Source of the DNA: Anaerolineales bacterium
Lineage (GTDB): Bacteria; Chloroflexota; Anaerolineae; Anaerolineales; Villigracilaceae
Length of the DNA: 39,780 nt
NCBI GenBank assembly: GCA_016934715.1
Contig: JAFGSI010000082.1
Span: forward strand, 1-39,780
Reading direction: 5' to 3'
Under the pieces are notes generated by a model. It was not told where the DNA came from and made no database searches. It was given only the letters and a program-made list of their open reading frames with translations. Positions within the stretch are counted from its first letter, which is position 1, and each line of letters begins with the position of its first letter. This document shows positions 23,862 to 33,188 of the stretch, piece by piece. Made by a program: the position numbers and the translations under genes.

Positions 23862-25610
23862 ATGTCGATCCGAATCCTGTCCCCAGAAATCGCCTCCCAG
23901 ATCGCCGCGGGCGAGGTGGTCGAACGCCCGGCCTCGGCAGTCAAGGAACTGGTCGAGAACGCCCTGGACGCCGGGGCGACCGCGATCACGGTCAATGTCT
24001 CCGGGGCCGGCCAGACCCTGATCGAGGTCGCCGATGATGGCTGCGGCATCCCGGCCGGCGAAGTGGGGCTGGCCGTCACCCGGCACGCAACATCCAAACT
24101 GGTCAGCGCTGACGACCTGTTTCGCATTGCCACCCTGGGCTTCCGCGGCGAGGCCCTGGCTTCGATCGGCTCGGTCTCTCGGCTGACACTCATCTCTCGC
24201 GCGGCCGGAGCCGATACCGGACGGCGCCTGCGGGTGGAGGGTGGAACCATCGGCCCGGTCGAGACGGTCGGCGCTCCGGTCGGGACCGTGGTGCGGGTCG
24301 AGAACTTGTTCTACAACGTTCCGGCCCGGCTCAAGTTCCTCAAGAAGGACGTGACGGAGCGGCGCCAGATCGACGCCCTGCTGACCCGCTACGCCCTGGC
24401 CTACCCCGGGGTACGCTTCAAGCTGAGCCAGGACAACAGCAGCTCCCTGCAGACTGCCGGCGACGGTGACCGGCGCACCATCCTGGCGAGCCTCTACGGG
24501 GTGGACGCCGCCCGCCAGCTGCTTGAAGTGCTCGCCGAGGAGGACGGCCTGCGCCTGACCGGTTTCATCGGCCCGATCACCCTGACGCGTTCCAACCGCA
24601 AGGAGATCACCTTCTTCATCAATGGGCGCTGGGTGCAGGACATCGCCCTGAGCAGCGCCGTGCTGCAGGCCTACCACACCATGCTGATGGTCGGGCGCTA
24701 CCCGCTGGCAGCCCTGTTCCTCGAGGTCCCACCCGAGCTGGTCGACGTCAACGTCCACCCGACCAAGGCCGAGGTCCGCTTCCGCGAGCCAGACAAACTG
24801 TTCAACTTCGTCCAGCGCGGCGTGCGGCGCGCCCTGCTGGCCTACACCCCGGTCCCGCAGGTGGCTCCGCCGTCGCTGTGGGGGTCGCGGCCGCGCAGCC
24901 CCGACCCGACCTGGGAGCTGACCCACGCTGCTGAGCGGGGCCTGGAGAGCGCAGACAAGGACCAGGTTCCCGCAGGGAATGCTCCTCCGCCGACCGCCGA
25001 AACGCAGCCCCCGATCGCAACCCGGATCCCGCTCCTGCGGCTGATCGGCCAGATCGGGGCGACCTATCTCGTCGCCGAGGGCCCCGACGGGCTGTACCTG
25101 ATCGACCAGCACGCCGCCCACGAACGGGTCCTGTTCGAAAAACTGATGGCCCAGCATGGGCTGAAGAACGTCCCCTCCCAGGCCCTGCTGACCCCGGCGG
25201 CGGTGCACCTGCCGCCTGCCCAGGCCCGCCTGCTCGCCGAGCAGCTGCCGGTTCTGCAGCAGTTCGGCTTCGAGGTCGAGCCCTTTGGCCAGAACACCTA
25301 CCAGGTGCGGGCCCTGCCGATCCTGTTCTCCGGCAGCGACCCGGCTGCGGCGCTGCGGGCCCTGGTCGAGGACTTCGAGGAGGACGAGGCCCCGCTGCAG
25401 GAGGAGATCGAGGCCCGGGCGGCGGGCCGGGTCTGCAAGCGTCTGGCGATCAAAGCCGGGCAGGTCCTCTCGCCTGAAGAACAAAAGGCCCTGCTCGCCG
25501 ATCTGGAGAACTGCAGCTCGCCGCGCACCTGTCCGCACGGCCGGCCGACGATGATCCATCTGTCGGTCGACATGCTCGAGCGGCAGTTCGGGCGTAGAGG
25601 CGCGCGGTAG
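23862..25610 (+). CDS. mutL: DNA mismatch repair protein MutL, endonuclease type
   Basis: This 582-residue protein opens with the MutL GHKL ATPase: IAAGEVVERPASAVKELVENALDAGA, then DDGCGI, TRHATSK and GFRGEALASI. The transducer domain contains VDVNVHPTKAEVRF. The C-terminal domain carries the metal-binding endonuclease motif DQHAAHERVLFE, matching DQHA(x)2E(x)4E and starting at Asp415. It also has CKRLAIKAGQ and CPHGRP with Cys557. It should therefore nick DNA itself during mismatch repair, as in organisms without MutH. The linker between domains is short for the family. No mutS lies in this window. The ATG at 23862 is chosen over upstream in-frame codons because the family begins at IRILSPEIASQIAAGE. 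Confidence 0.97.
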   Translation: MSIRILSPEIASQIAAGEVVERPASAVKELVENALDAGATAITVNVSGAGQTLIEVADDGCGIPAGEVGLAVTRHATSKLVSADDLFRIATLGFRGEALASIGSVSRLTLISRAAGADTGRRLRVEGGTIGPVETVGAPVGTVVRVENLFYNVPARLKFLKKDVTERRQIDALLTRYALAYPGVRFKLSQDNSSSLQTAGDGDRRTILASLYGVDAARQLLEVLAEEDGLRLTGFIGPITLTRSNRKEITFFINGRWVQDIALSSAVLQAYHTMLMVGRYPLAALFLEVPPELVDVNVHPTKAEVRFREPDKLFNFVQRGVRRALLAYTPVPQVAPPSLWGSRPRSPDPTWELTHAAERGLESADKDQVPAGNAPPPTAETQPPIATRIPLLRLIGQIGATYLVAEGPDGLYLIDQHAAHERVLFEKLMAQHGLKNVPSQALLTPAAVHLPPAQARLLAEQLPVLQQFGFEVEPFGQNTYQVRALPILFSGSDPAAALRALVEDFEEDEAPLQEEIEARAAGRVCKRLAIKAGQVLSPEEQKALLADLENCSSPRTCPHGRPTMIHLSVDMLERQFGRRGAR

Positions 25611-25661
25611 AACAAAATGCAGGATTTCTTGAGGTTCGCCTACCGCTTTGGATTGTGAAGA

Positions 25662-26666
25662 ATGCAAGCCCTGTGGCTCGAAAACCAGCAACTCTCCCTG
25701 CGTGACATCCCCCAACCGGAGGTCCCCGGCGAGGCCCTGATCCGCGTCCGCCTCTCTGGGATCTGCGGCACAGATCTTGAGCTGGCCCGCGGCTATTACC
25801 CGTTCACCGGTGTGATCGGGCATGAATTCACCGGGGAGGTCATGGCAATCACGGGATCCGACGATCCTCGCGGAAGTCCGGCCGCCTCCAGGGAGAAGAT
25901 GACTTCGGGACCCGCACAATGGATCGGGAAGCGCGTCGTCGGCGAGATCACCGCCGCCTGCGGGGTCTGCGAGCAATGCACCCACGGACGCTCGAGCCAC
26001 TGCGAGCACCGCACGACCCTGGGGATACGCGGCCGGCATGGGACTCACGCCGAATACACGACGCTGCCATTGGCCAACCTGCACCCGGTCCCGGACACGG
26101 TCCCGGACGAGGCAGCAGTCTTCGTCGAGCCGCTGGCAGCGGCGCTGCAGATTCAGCAGCAGGTCCAGGTGCAGCCGACGGACCGGGTCCTGCTGGTCGG
26201 AGCCGGGCGGCTGGGGCAGCTCGTCGCCCGGACCCTGGCCCTGACCGGCTGCGACCTGCGCGTCCTGGCCCGCCATCCCGAGCAGGAACGCCTGCTGCAG
26301 GGAGCCGGGATCCGCCTGATCACCGAGGACGATGTCCAACCCCGGCGCTGGGATCTGGTCGTGGAGGCCACCGGTTCGCCATCCGGCTTCGAAACGGCTC
26401 GCCAGGCTGTGCGTCCACGCGGAACGCTGGTGCTGAAGTCAACCTACCGGGGGGAGATGACCGTCAACTGGTCGCCGTTCGTGGTCGACGAGATCTCGGT
26501 GCTCGGCTCGCGCTGCGGCCCGTTCGCCCCGGCCCTGCGCCTGCTTGCGCAGCGCCAGGTCGACCCGATTCCCCTGATCGCCGGATGCTACCCGCTGGAT
26601 AAGGCACTGGCAGCGATGGATATGGCACGAAGGAGGGGGATGTTGAAGGTGTTGATCAAAGGATAA
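25662..26666 (+). CDS. zinc-dependent medium-chain alcohol dehydrogenase
   Basis: This 334-residue protein has the catalytic zinc ligands of the family (Cys35 in ICGTD, and GHEFTGEV with His54-Glu55). The structural zinc lobe is CGVCEQCTHGRSSHC. The Rossmann fold contains VGAGRLGQLVARTLAL. Between the GHE motif and the lobe there is an insertion of about 20 residues (around 65-85) that I do not expect in the family; it is low in hydrophobic residues and probably a surface loop. The protein is most like sorbitol or threonine dehydrogenases. It lies 51 bases after mutL with a weak ribosome binding site and converges with the histidine kinase gene. Substrate is not determinable. Confidence 0.88.
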   Translation: MQALWLENQQLSLRDIPQPEVPGEALIRVRLSGICGTDLELARGYYPFTGVIGHEFTGEVMAITGSDDPRGSPAASREKMTSGPAQWIGKRVVGEITAACGVCEQCTHGRSSHCEHRTTLGIRGRHGTHAEYTTLPLANLHPVPDTVPDEAAVFVEPLAAALQIQQQVQVQPTDRVLLVGAGRLGQLVARTLALTGCDLRVLARHPEQERLLQGAGIRLITEDDVQPRRWDLVVEATGSPSGFETARQAVRPRGTLVLKSTYRGEMTVNWSPFVVDEISVLGSRCGPFAPALRLLAQRQVDPIPLIAGCYPLDKALAAMDMARRRGMLKVLIKG

Positions 26667-26718
26667 CTGCTCCAGCGAGCTGGCGCAACAAACCGGCCAG
26701 GCATTCAGCTCGCCGGGT

Positions 26719-27900
26719 CTATTTTCGAGGGAAATGCAAGGTAAACACGGTTCCCTTGCCGAAGGAGCTAACCACTTCGATACGTCCGCCGTGGCCGTTG
26801 ACGATCTGCTTGCAGATCGAGAGGCCCAGGCCGGTGCCGACCACCCTGGCTTCATTGGCCCGCACGCGGTAGAACTTCTGGAACAGACAGGGCATCGCCT
26901 CCTCGGGAATGCCCACGCCGTTGTCCTCGACAGCCAGGGTCCACTCCCCCTCTCCCTGCCCAACCCGCAGGATCACCTTGCCCCTCGGCCGGTTGTACTT
27001 GATGGCATTGCTGAGCATGTTGAGCACCACCTGTTTCATCTTGTCGCGGTCGCAAGAGATCTGGGGAAAGTCCGCCGGGACCTCGATGGTGATACCGACC
27101 CGATTTTCGTCCGCCTTGCCCTGCATGATCGTCCGGCACTCGACCAGCAGCGGCTCGAGGTCGAAGAGTTTGAAAGTGAACTTCACCCGGCCCGATTCGA
27201 GGCGGGCCAGGTCGAGGAATGCGGTCGCCAGGGTGGTCAGACGTTGGGTCTCGTCATGGATATTCTGGAGCATCTGCTCGCGCTGCTCCTGCGAGATCTC
27301 AGGACGCTGCAGTAAATAGGTTGCCGTACCGATCGAGGCCAGGGGAGTACGCAGTTCGTGGACGAACTCAGAGATCAGGTCTGACTGAGCGAACAGGCGG
27401 GCATTGACGATCGCCACGGCCGCTTGGGCGCCGAGCACCAACAGCAGGTCCTCGTCGGCTGCAGTGAACTCGCCATCGCACTTGTTGAGCACCTCCAGGA
27501 CGCCCACGACCTTGTCCTGGGTGATCAGCGGCACTGCCATGATCGAATTGGTGGTGAACTGGGTGCGCTGTTCGATGCGGCTGAAGTAGCGCGGGTCGTC
27601 CTGGACGTTCGAGATACGCACCGGTTTGCGGTTGGTGACCGTCCAGCCGGCGATGGAACCCTCCAGCGGGACCGCCAGGCCGCGCATCGTCTGCTGGTCC
27701 AGATTGGTGGCCACCTGGAAATAGAGTTCCTGGGCGGCGTCATCGTAGAGCAGGATCGAGGCGGCCACCGCATCGCTGATCTCGACCGCGGCGCGGATGA
27801 TGCGGTTGAGCAGCATGTCCAGGTCGAGGGTCGATGCCAGGTCGCGAGAGATCTCGATCAGCCGACGGTAACCTTCCAGTTTCGTCTGTATCTCATTCAT
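26719..27900 (-). CDS. GAF-domain sensor histidine kinase
   Basis: This 393-residue cytoplasmic protein has no membrane segment. An N-terminal coiled-coil start leads to a GAF domain at about residues 20-170 (SDAVAASILLYD, EGSIAGWTVTNRKPVRISNV). The HisKA helix follows, with phospho-accepting His181 in EFVHELRTPL. The HATPase domain shows the N-box NMLSNAIKY, the G1 box DNGVGIPEE and the G2 box GTGLGLSICKQIV. The signal is probably a small molecule sensed by GAF. The regulator at 27986-29152 lies 85 bases upstream on the same strand and is the natural partner. Confidence 0.93.
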   Translation of the reverse strand: MNEIQTKLEGYRRLIEISRDLASTLDLDMLLNRIIRAAVEISDAVAASILLYDDAAQELYFQVATNLDQQTMRGLAVPLEGSIAGWTVTNRKPVRISNVQDDPRYFSRIEQRTQFTTNSIMAVPLITQDKVVGVLEVLNKCDGEFTAADEDLLLVLGAQAAVAIVNARLFAQSDLISEFVHELRTPLASIGTATYLLQRPEISQEQREQMLQNIHDETQRLTTLATAFLDLARLESGRVKFTFKLFDLEPLLVECRTIMQGKADENRVGITIEVPADFPQISCDRDKMKQVVLNMLSNAIKYNRPRGKVILRVGQGEGEWTLAVEDNGVGIPEEAMPCLFQKFYRVRANEARVVGTGLGLSICKQIVNGHGGRIEVVSSFGKGTVFTLHFPRK

Positions 27901-27985
27901 GGGACCTCGTTCTACCCGGCCGATCAGAAAACGGGCGCCCTAGCGCCTGAGACCCATCCTGCTCGCGATTCAGGCGGGAGCAGGA

Positions 27986-29152
27986 TTAGCCCTGCGATTT
28001 CTGGACCTCCAACAGGTGGTTAGCCAGCTTGGCAAACTGCTGGCCGGTCAGCGAACCCGGCTGGTGGACCACGGCGGTGGTCTTGGTGCGCGCCGCCATG
28101 TACATCAGTTCGGGCGCCGGCGTGATCGCCCCCGCCACCGGGTAGCCAAGTTGTTCCTGAACCTTGGTCCAGTTCATCTGGAGCTCCGTCCGGATGCGGT
28201 TGACGACCACCGGATGCAGGCAGCGGCGTTCGATGCCCAGTTCCACCAGATCGGCCAGCATCGCCTTGGCATGCTCCACCGAGTGAGGCAGCGGTTCGAT
28301 CACCACCGCCACCTGGCTGCAGGTATTGATCAGCTTCTGGGTCAGCGGAGGCAGGCCAGAGCCGAGGTCGATCACCAGGTAGGGCGTCAGATAGACCAGC
28401 CGATTGAAGAGCGTCTCGAACTGGGAGATGGCATTGAGCAGCAGGGCATCCTTGGGCTGGGTCGAGCCAAACAGCAGCTGCAAACCCGACTCGTGCTGGA
28501 CCAAGGCGTCCCGGACCCGCTGGCGGGAGAGGTCCGATTGGTTGGCCTGGAGCAGATCGATCAGGGCGCGCGGGTCTGGGTGACCCAGGTCGGGTCCCAG
28601 GGTCCCCTGCCCGGGCCGCAGTTCGACCATGATCACCTCGGTCTGGGTAACGGCCTGCAGGGCACTGCCCAGGTTGGCCGCCACCGTGGTGACACCCAGC
28701 CCGCCGCGGGCAGCCAGGACCCCGACAGTAAAACTGCGCCGTTCGGCAGTCACCGCCCCGGCAGTCGTCGTCTTGCCCTTGCTGGAACGTGCCAGCAGGG
28801 CCTTGACGTGGGCCACCAGCTCAGAGGGGTGGGTTGGCTTGGTCAGATAGTCGTCGGCTCCGGCTTCGAAGCCGGTCACCTTGTCGTCCAGCTGGGTTTT
28901 GGCGGTGAACATCAGGATCGGGGTGCTGGCCGTGTCCGAATTGGCTCGCAGGCGGCGGGCGACCTCATAGCCGTCCATCCCCGGCATCATCACATCGAGC
29001 AGGATCAGGTCGGGATCTTCGTTCTCAGCCTGGGTCAGGCCCTGCTCGCCGGTCGTTGCCGCCAGGATCTGGTAGCCCTGCTTCTGCAACATCATCCCCA
29101 CCAGCTTCAGGGTGTCAAGGTCATCATCAATGATCAGGATTTTCTCTGCCAT
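27986..29152 (-). CDS. response regulator with C-terminal MinD/CpaE-like ATPase domain
   Basis: This 388-residue protein starts with an intact receiver domain: acidic pair Asp10-Asp11, phospho-acceptor Asp53, Thr83 and Lys105. A linker follows, then a ParA/MinD-fold domain from about 142. The deviant Walker A, normally KGGxGKTT, reads RGGLGVTT (residues 149-156), so both the signature lysine and the P-loop lysine are replaced. Pilus-assembly CpaE proteins also have an altered P-loop (often GATT) but usually a degenerate receiver. Here the receiver is competent and the ATPase is altered. The output is probably protein-protein positioning and not DNA binding. The ATG at 29152 has a plausible upstream promoter. 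Confidence 0.85.
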   Translation of the reverse strand: MAEKILIIDDDLDTLKLVGMMLQKQGYQILAATTGEQGLTQAENEDPDLILLDVMMPGMDGYEVARRLRANSDTASTPILMFTAKTQLDDKVTGFEAGADDYLTKPTHPSELVAHVKALLARSSKGKTTTAGAVTAERRSFTVGVLAARGGLGVTTVAANLGSALQAVTQTEVIMVELRPGQGTLGPDLGHPDPRALIDLLQANQSDLSRQRVRDALVQHESGLQLLFGSTQPKDALLLNAISQFETLFNRLVYLTPYLVIDLGSGLPPLTQKLINTCSQVAVVIEPLPHSVEHAKAMLADLVELGIERRCLHPVVVNRIRTELQMNWTKVQEQLGYPVAGAITPAPELMYMAARTKTTAVVHQPGSLTGQQFAKLANHLLEVQKSQG

Positions 29153-29179
29153 AGGGTCACTTCCCGCAGCCTTTTACAA

Positions 29180-29208
29180 AGTCTAGCATAAAGCCGCCGG
29201 ACAGGCAA
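29180..29208 (-). promoter_or_regulatory. promoter of the REC-MinD gene
   Basis: On the minus strand TTGCCT and TAGACT are exactly 17 bases apart, each 4/6 to consensus, and the second lies 27 bases before the ATG at 29152. Confidence 0.5.
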
Positions 29209-29273
29209 GCAATTAAGGGCTGGTATAATGGCTGTTTGCGCCCTCCCGGAGGGTTTAACCAAAACAAATGTGC

Positions 29274-29279
29274 TATAAT
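29274..29279 (+). promoter_or_regulatory. -10 box of uvrA
   Basis: A perfect TATAAT lies 28 bases before the uvrA ATG. Another TATAAT occurs at 29224-29229, so two start sites are possible. I do not see an SOS box that I could support. Confidence 0.4.
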
Positions 29280-29307
29280 AGCGATACTTCCCCAACAAGA
29301 GGCAGGC

Positions 29308-32202
29308 ATGTCTTCCAATACCATCCGCGTGGTCGGTGCCCGCGAACATAATCTCAAGAACATCACCGTCGAGATCCCGCGCGAGAAACTGGTGGTCATC
29401 ACCGGGCTCTCCGGATCCGGAAAGTCCTCCCTCGCCTTTGACACCATTTTTGCAGAAGGCCAGCGGCGCTACGTCGAATCGCTCTCGGCCTACGCCCGCC
29501 AGTTCCTCGGCCAGATGCAAAAGCCCGATGTGGACTATATCGAAGGGCTCTCCCCGGCTGTTTCCATCGACCAGAAGGGCACTTCCCACAACCCACGTTC
29601 GACTGTCGGCACAGTGACCGAGATCTACGATTACCTGCGCCTGCTCTTTGCCCGCATCGGCATCCCGCACTGCCCGGTCTGCGGGCGGGAAGTCGTAAAG
29701 CAGTCGGCCCAGGAGATCGTCGACGCCATCGAGGCCCAGCCCGCCGGGACCCGCATCCTGGTCCTGGCTCCGGTCGTGCGCGGTCGCAAGGGCACCTACC
29801 AGGCCGTCTTCGAAGAGATCCGCAAGGCCGGCTTCGCCCGCGCCCGGGTCGACGGGACGGTCTTCAACCTGGACGAGGAGATCACCCTCGACCGCTACAA
29901 GATCCACACCATTGAAGCGGTCGTCGACCGGCTGGTGGTGGCCGACCCGGAGTCGGTGGAAGAACAGGCCACGGCCAGGACGCGGCTGACCGACTCGGTC
30001 GAGACGGCGCTCAAGTTCGGGGAAGGATACCTGACGGTCCAGATCCTGGCGGAAAAGGGCAGCCAGGCAGAAGATCGCGATGTCCACTACTCCGAGCACC
30101 TGGCTTGTCCCGAGCACGGGATCAGCATCCCGGAGATCGAGCCGCGCACCTTCTCGTTCAACACTCCCCACGGTGCCTGCCCCGACTGCCAGGGGCTGGG
30201 CAATAAACTGGAGATCAATCCCGAGCGGCTGATCGACCCCGAGAAATCGCTCAACGACGGCGCCATCATCGTCATGGAATGGAACAATATCCGCGAAGAA
30301 ATCGGGTATTACTACTACCTCCTGCAGGGGATGGCCAGGCATTATCACATCGACCTGGACAAGCCCTTTGGCGAACTACCCAAGGAACATCAGGATCTGG
30401 TTCTGTTCGGCACCAACGGGGAGCGGGTGCGGGTCAATTACAAGAACCGGGACGGCCGTCAGGCGACCTTCGAAACCGCCTTCGAGGGCGTGGTCGGCAA
30501 CCTGGAGCGGCGTTATCGCGAGACCAACTCAGAATACATCCGCGAGCGCATCTCGGAATACATGAGCGACCGCCCCTGCCCAACCTGCCAGGGCAAGCGC
30601 CTGCGCCCGGAGGCGATCGCCGTTACTGTCAACGATATTAATATCATCACGCTCACCTCCTGGCCGATCAACCAGACCCTGGCGTGGGTCGAAAATATCT
30701 CCGGCCCCAAAAGCCCGCTGACAACCCGCCAGCAGGCCATCGCCGAGCGAATCATCAAGGAGATCCGCGCCCGATTGGGCTTCCTGGTCAATGTCGGCCT
30801 CGACTACCTGACGCTCCACCGCACAGCGGGCAGCCTTTCGGGCGGGGAAGCCCAGCGCATCCGCCTGGCGACCCAGGTCGGCTCGCGCCTGGTCGGGGTG
30901 CTGTACGTGCTCGACGAGCCATCGATTGGCCTGCACCCGCGCGACAATAAGCGCCTGCTCGACACGCTCAAGGGCCTGCGCGACCTGGGAAACACCGTCC
31001 TGGTGGTCGAACACGACGACGAGACCATTCAGACCGCCGACTGGATCATCGATCTGGGCCCGCGGGCCGGAGAGCACGGCGGCAAGGTCGTCTTTGAGGG
31101 TACACCGGAGGAGATCCTGACCCACCCCAAGTCGCTCACCGGGGCTTACCTGTCCGGGCGCAAGCAGATCCCGATGCCGAAGAAACGCCGCACTGGCAAC
31201 GGCAAGCACCTGACCGTGATCGGGGCGTGCGCCAACAACCTGAAGGGCATCGACGTCGAGATCCCGCTCGGAAAACTGGTCTGCATCACCGGGGTCAGCG
31301 GCTCGGGCAAGTCGACCCTGATGAGCGACATCCTCTACAACGCCCTGGCCGCCCGCCTGCACGGGGCCCACACCATGGCCGGCCAACACACCCGCATCGA
31401 GGGTATCGAGCACCTGGACAAGATCATCAACATCGACCAGTCGCCGATCGGGCGCACGCCGCGCTCCAACCCCGGCACCTACACCAGCCTGTTCGACGAG
31501 ATCCGAAAATTGTTCGCCGAGATGCCCGAGAGCAAGGTGCGCGGGTACAAGCCGGGACGCTTCTCGTTCAACGTCCACGGAGGGCGCTGCGAGGCCTGCC
31601 AGGGCCAGGGCGAACTGCGCATCGAGATGCAGTTCCTGCCCGACATCTACGTCCCCTGCGACGTGTGTCACGGCAGCCGTTTCAACCGCGAGACCCTGCA
31701 GGTCAAGTTCAAAGGCCACAGCATCGCCGACGTGCTCGCCATGACCGTCGACCAGGCCCTGGAGGAGTTCGCCGCCTTCCCGTCCATGATGAACAAACTC
31801 CACCTGCTCCAGGAAGTGGGGCTGGGCTACGTCAAGGTTGGGCAACCCGCCACAACCCTTTCGGGTGGCGAGGCGCAGCGGGTCAAGCTGGCCCGGGAAC
31901 TCAGCCGCCGCGCCACCGGCCGGACCCTCTACGTGCTCGACGAGCCTTCGGTCGGCTTGCATGCTGCCGATGTTCACAAGCTGATCGAGGTCCTGCAGCG
32001 CCTGGTCGAGGCCGGCAACAGCGTGCTGATCATAGAGCACAATCTGGAGATCATCAAGACCGCCGACTGGATCATCGACCTGGGACCCGAGGGCGGTGAC
32101 GGCGGCGGCCAGCTGATCGCCGAGGGAACCCCCGAGCAGCTGGTCAGCATCCGGGGATCTTATACCGGGCAGTTCCTCAAGGGGCATCTCCGGCGCACTT
32201 GA
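29308..32202 (+). CDS. uvrA: excinuclease ABC subunit A
   Basis: This 964-residue protein has two ABC ATPase units. The first P-loop is GLSGSGKSS (residues 33-41) and the second is GVSGSGKST. Two signature sequences (LSGGEAQR) and two Walker B segments ([15 protein letters not shown] and [15 protein letters not shown]) match UvrA. Zinc modules are visible as CPVC (with the partner in CPDC) and CEAC...CDVC. UvrA scans DNA for bulky lesions and loads UvrB in nucleotide excision repair. The start at 29308 follows GAGGCAGG; an upstream in-frame ATG would add 24 residues absent from the family. It diverges from the REC-MinD gene. Confidence 0.98.
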   Translation: MSSNTIRVVGAREHNLKNITVEIPREKLVVITGLSGSGKSSLAFDTIFAEGQRRYVESLSAYARQFLGQMQKPDVDYIEGLSPAVSIDQKGTSHNPRSTVGTVTEIYDYLRLLFARIGIPHCPVCGREVVKQSAQEIVDAIEAQPAGTRILVLAPVVRGRKGTYQAVFEEIRKAGFARARVDGTVFNLDEEITLDRYKIHTIEAVVDRLVVADPESVEEQATARTRLTDSVETALKFGEGYLTVQILAEKGSQAEDRDVHYSEHLACPEHGISIPEIEPRTFSFNTPHGACPDCQGLGNKLEINPERLIDPEKSLNDGAIIVMEWNNIREEIGYYYYLLQGMARHYHIDLDKPFGELPKEHQDLVLFGTNGERVRVNYKNRDGRQATFETAFEGVVGNLERRYRETNSEYIRERISEYMSDRPCPTCQGKRLRPEAIAVTVNDINIITLTSWPINQTLAWVENISGPKSPLTTRQQAIAERIIKEIRARLGFLVNVGLDYLTLHRTAGSLSGGEAQRIRLATQVGSRLVGVLYVLDEPSIGLHPRDNKRLLDTLKGLRDLGNTVLVVEHDDETIQTADWIIDLGPRAGEHGGKVVFEGTPEEILTHPKSLTGAYLSGRKQIPMPKKRRTGNGKHLTVIGACANNLKGIDVEIPLGKLVCITGVSGSGKSTLMSDILYNALAARLHGAHTMAGQHTRIEGIEHLDKIINIDQSPIGRTPRSNPGTYTSLFDEIRKLFAEMPESKVRGYKPGRFSFNVHGGRCEACQGQGELRIEMQFLPDIYVPCDVCHGSRFNRETLQVKFKGHSIADVLAMTVDQALEEFAAFPSMMNKLHLLQEVGLGYVKVGQPATTLSGGEAQRVKLARELSRRATGRTLYVLDEPSVGLHAADVHKLIEVLQRLVEAGNSVLIIEHNLEIIKTADWIIDLGPEGGDGGGQLIAEGTPEQLVSIRGSYTGQFLKGHLRRT

Positions 32203-32334
32203 TCTGCCCGGGATCGACCTCGGCTACGCGCAATTGTTTCTGCTCGCTAAAACCCTCAAGTTCAGGTAGAATCATCCTACCAGCGCCAGCCCTTCGCGCC
32301 CGGCGCACCTTTCAGTGAAGGACGGGATACTCCA

Positions 32335-33054
32335 ATGACCATGAAAGATACGATTTCCTCCTACCGCAAAAAACGCCGCCAGGGCGGCCCAATGTTCATT
32401 CTTGTCTTCGCCGCCGTGCTGATCCTCCTGGCAATCGTCCTGATCATCATCTCCTTCAGCGGCGACAGCCTGCGGTCGGCCTTCGCCACCAAGACCCCCA
32501 CCCCGACGATCACCCCGACCCCGACCAACACCCCCACGCCAACCGACACCCCGACCGAGACCCCCACCCCGACCGAGACCCCCACGGCGACCCCCTCGGC
32601 GCCCTTCCGGTATACGATCCAGGAAGGCGACACCCTGGTCGGCCTGGTCGAACGGTTCGAACTGGGTGAAAATGGCTTGGTGATGATCTTCCTGCTCAAT
32701 CCCTACGACGAAGCCACCGGCATCGGCATCGACCCGCAGACCCAGTTCTACTACGTCGGGCAGGAAATCTGGCTCCCCAATCCCGGCATGCCCCTGCCCA
32801 GCCCGACCCCGATCCCGGACAGCGCCTACCCCGGCTTCCGGATCACCTATTTCGTCCTGCCGGGCGACAACCTGGCCCTGATCGCCTCGAAGTTGAACAG
32901 CACCATCGAGGCCATCGTGGCCGCCAACCCGGAAACCCTGCCCGACGGCGACGCCTCGCCGCTCTATCCAGGCCAGTTGCTTCTGGTCCCGATCGACCTG
33001 GTCACGCCGACCCTGACGCCCTTGTCCACGGTGACGCCCACTCCGACCCCCTGA
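32335..33054 (+). CDS. membrane-anchored protein with Thr-Pro linker and two LysM domains
   Basis: This 239-residue protein has one transmembrane helix at about residues 20-42 after a basic cytoplasmic stretch (SYRKKRRQGG). A Thr-Pro rich linker (about 55-95) follows, encoded by tandem repeats of an 18-base unit. Two LysM domains come next: the first at about 96-155 (YTIQEGDTLVGLVERF), the second at about 165-220 (YFVLPGDNLALIASKLN). LysM binds N-acetylglucosamine glycans, so the protein should contact the cell wall or a surface polysaccharide. A second Thr-Pro run ends the protein. A strong hairpin terminator follows. Confidence 0.85.
   Translation: MTMKDTISSYRKKRRQGGPMFILVFAAVLILLAIVLIIISFSGDSLRSAFATKTPTPTITPTPTNTPTPTDTPTETPTPTETPTATPSAPFRYTIQEGDTLVGLVERFELGENGLVMIFLLNPYDEATGIGIDPQTQFYYVGQEIWLPNPGMPLPSPTPIPDSAYPGFRITYFVLPGDNLALIASKLNSTIEAIVAANPETLPDGDASPLYPGQLLLVPIDLVTPTLTPLSTVTPTPTP
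32500..32595 (+). repeat. imperfect tandem repeat encoding the Thr-Pro linker
   Basis: Units based on CCGACC, ACCCCC and GAGACC recur, and one 18-base period (from about 32549) is repeated nearly exactly. The frame is kept, so the repeat lengthens the linker without disrupting the gene. Such arrays can vary in length between strains. Confidence 0.6.
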
Positions 33055-33059
33055 CCATC

Positions 33060-33090
33060 CAGCACCCGGCCCTGCGCCGGGTGCTGCTTT
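33060..33090 (+). terminator. terminator after the LysM gene
   Basis: An 11-base-pair stem (CAGCACCCGGC with GCCGGGTGCTG) and a five-base loop start six bases after the stop codon, followed by a short T-run. Confidence 0.7.
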
Positions 33091-33126
33091 GGCGCTCGGA
33101 TCTGGCGGTTTCGTCCGCCAATCCCT

Positions 33127-33155
33127 TTGACATTCTAAGCAGCTAAGGCTAAAAT
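33127..33155 (+). promoter_or_regulatory. promoter of the coaE fusion gene
   Basis: TTGACA at 33127-33132 and TAAAAT at 33150-33155 are separated by exactly 17 bases. The start codon lies 33 bases further downstream behind AAGGAG. Confidence 0.75.
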
Positions 33156-33188
33156 GATAGCAACACCTAGGTGCGACAAGGAGCAAGC

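Noticed and set aside
23724-26339. Long open frame (871 codons) on the minus strand opposite mutL and the dehydrogenase
   Set aside because: It is the antisense shadow of two well-supported genes, is low-complexity in composition, and has no domain.
30529-32187. Long open frame on the minus strand opposite uvrA
   Set aside because: Antisense shadow in high-GC DNA; uvrA on the plus strand shows all family motifs.
32500-32595. CRISPR-like periodic repeat
   Set aside because: The repeat is short, in frame and codes for a Thr-Pro linker; no spacers exist.
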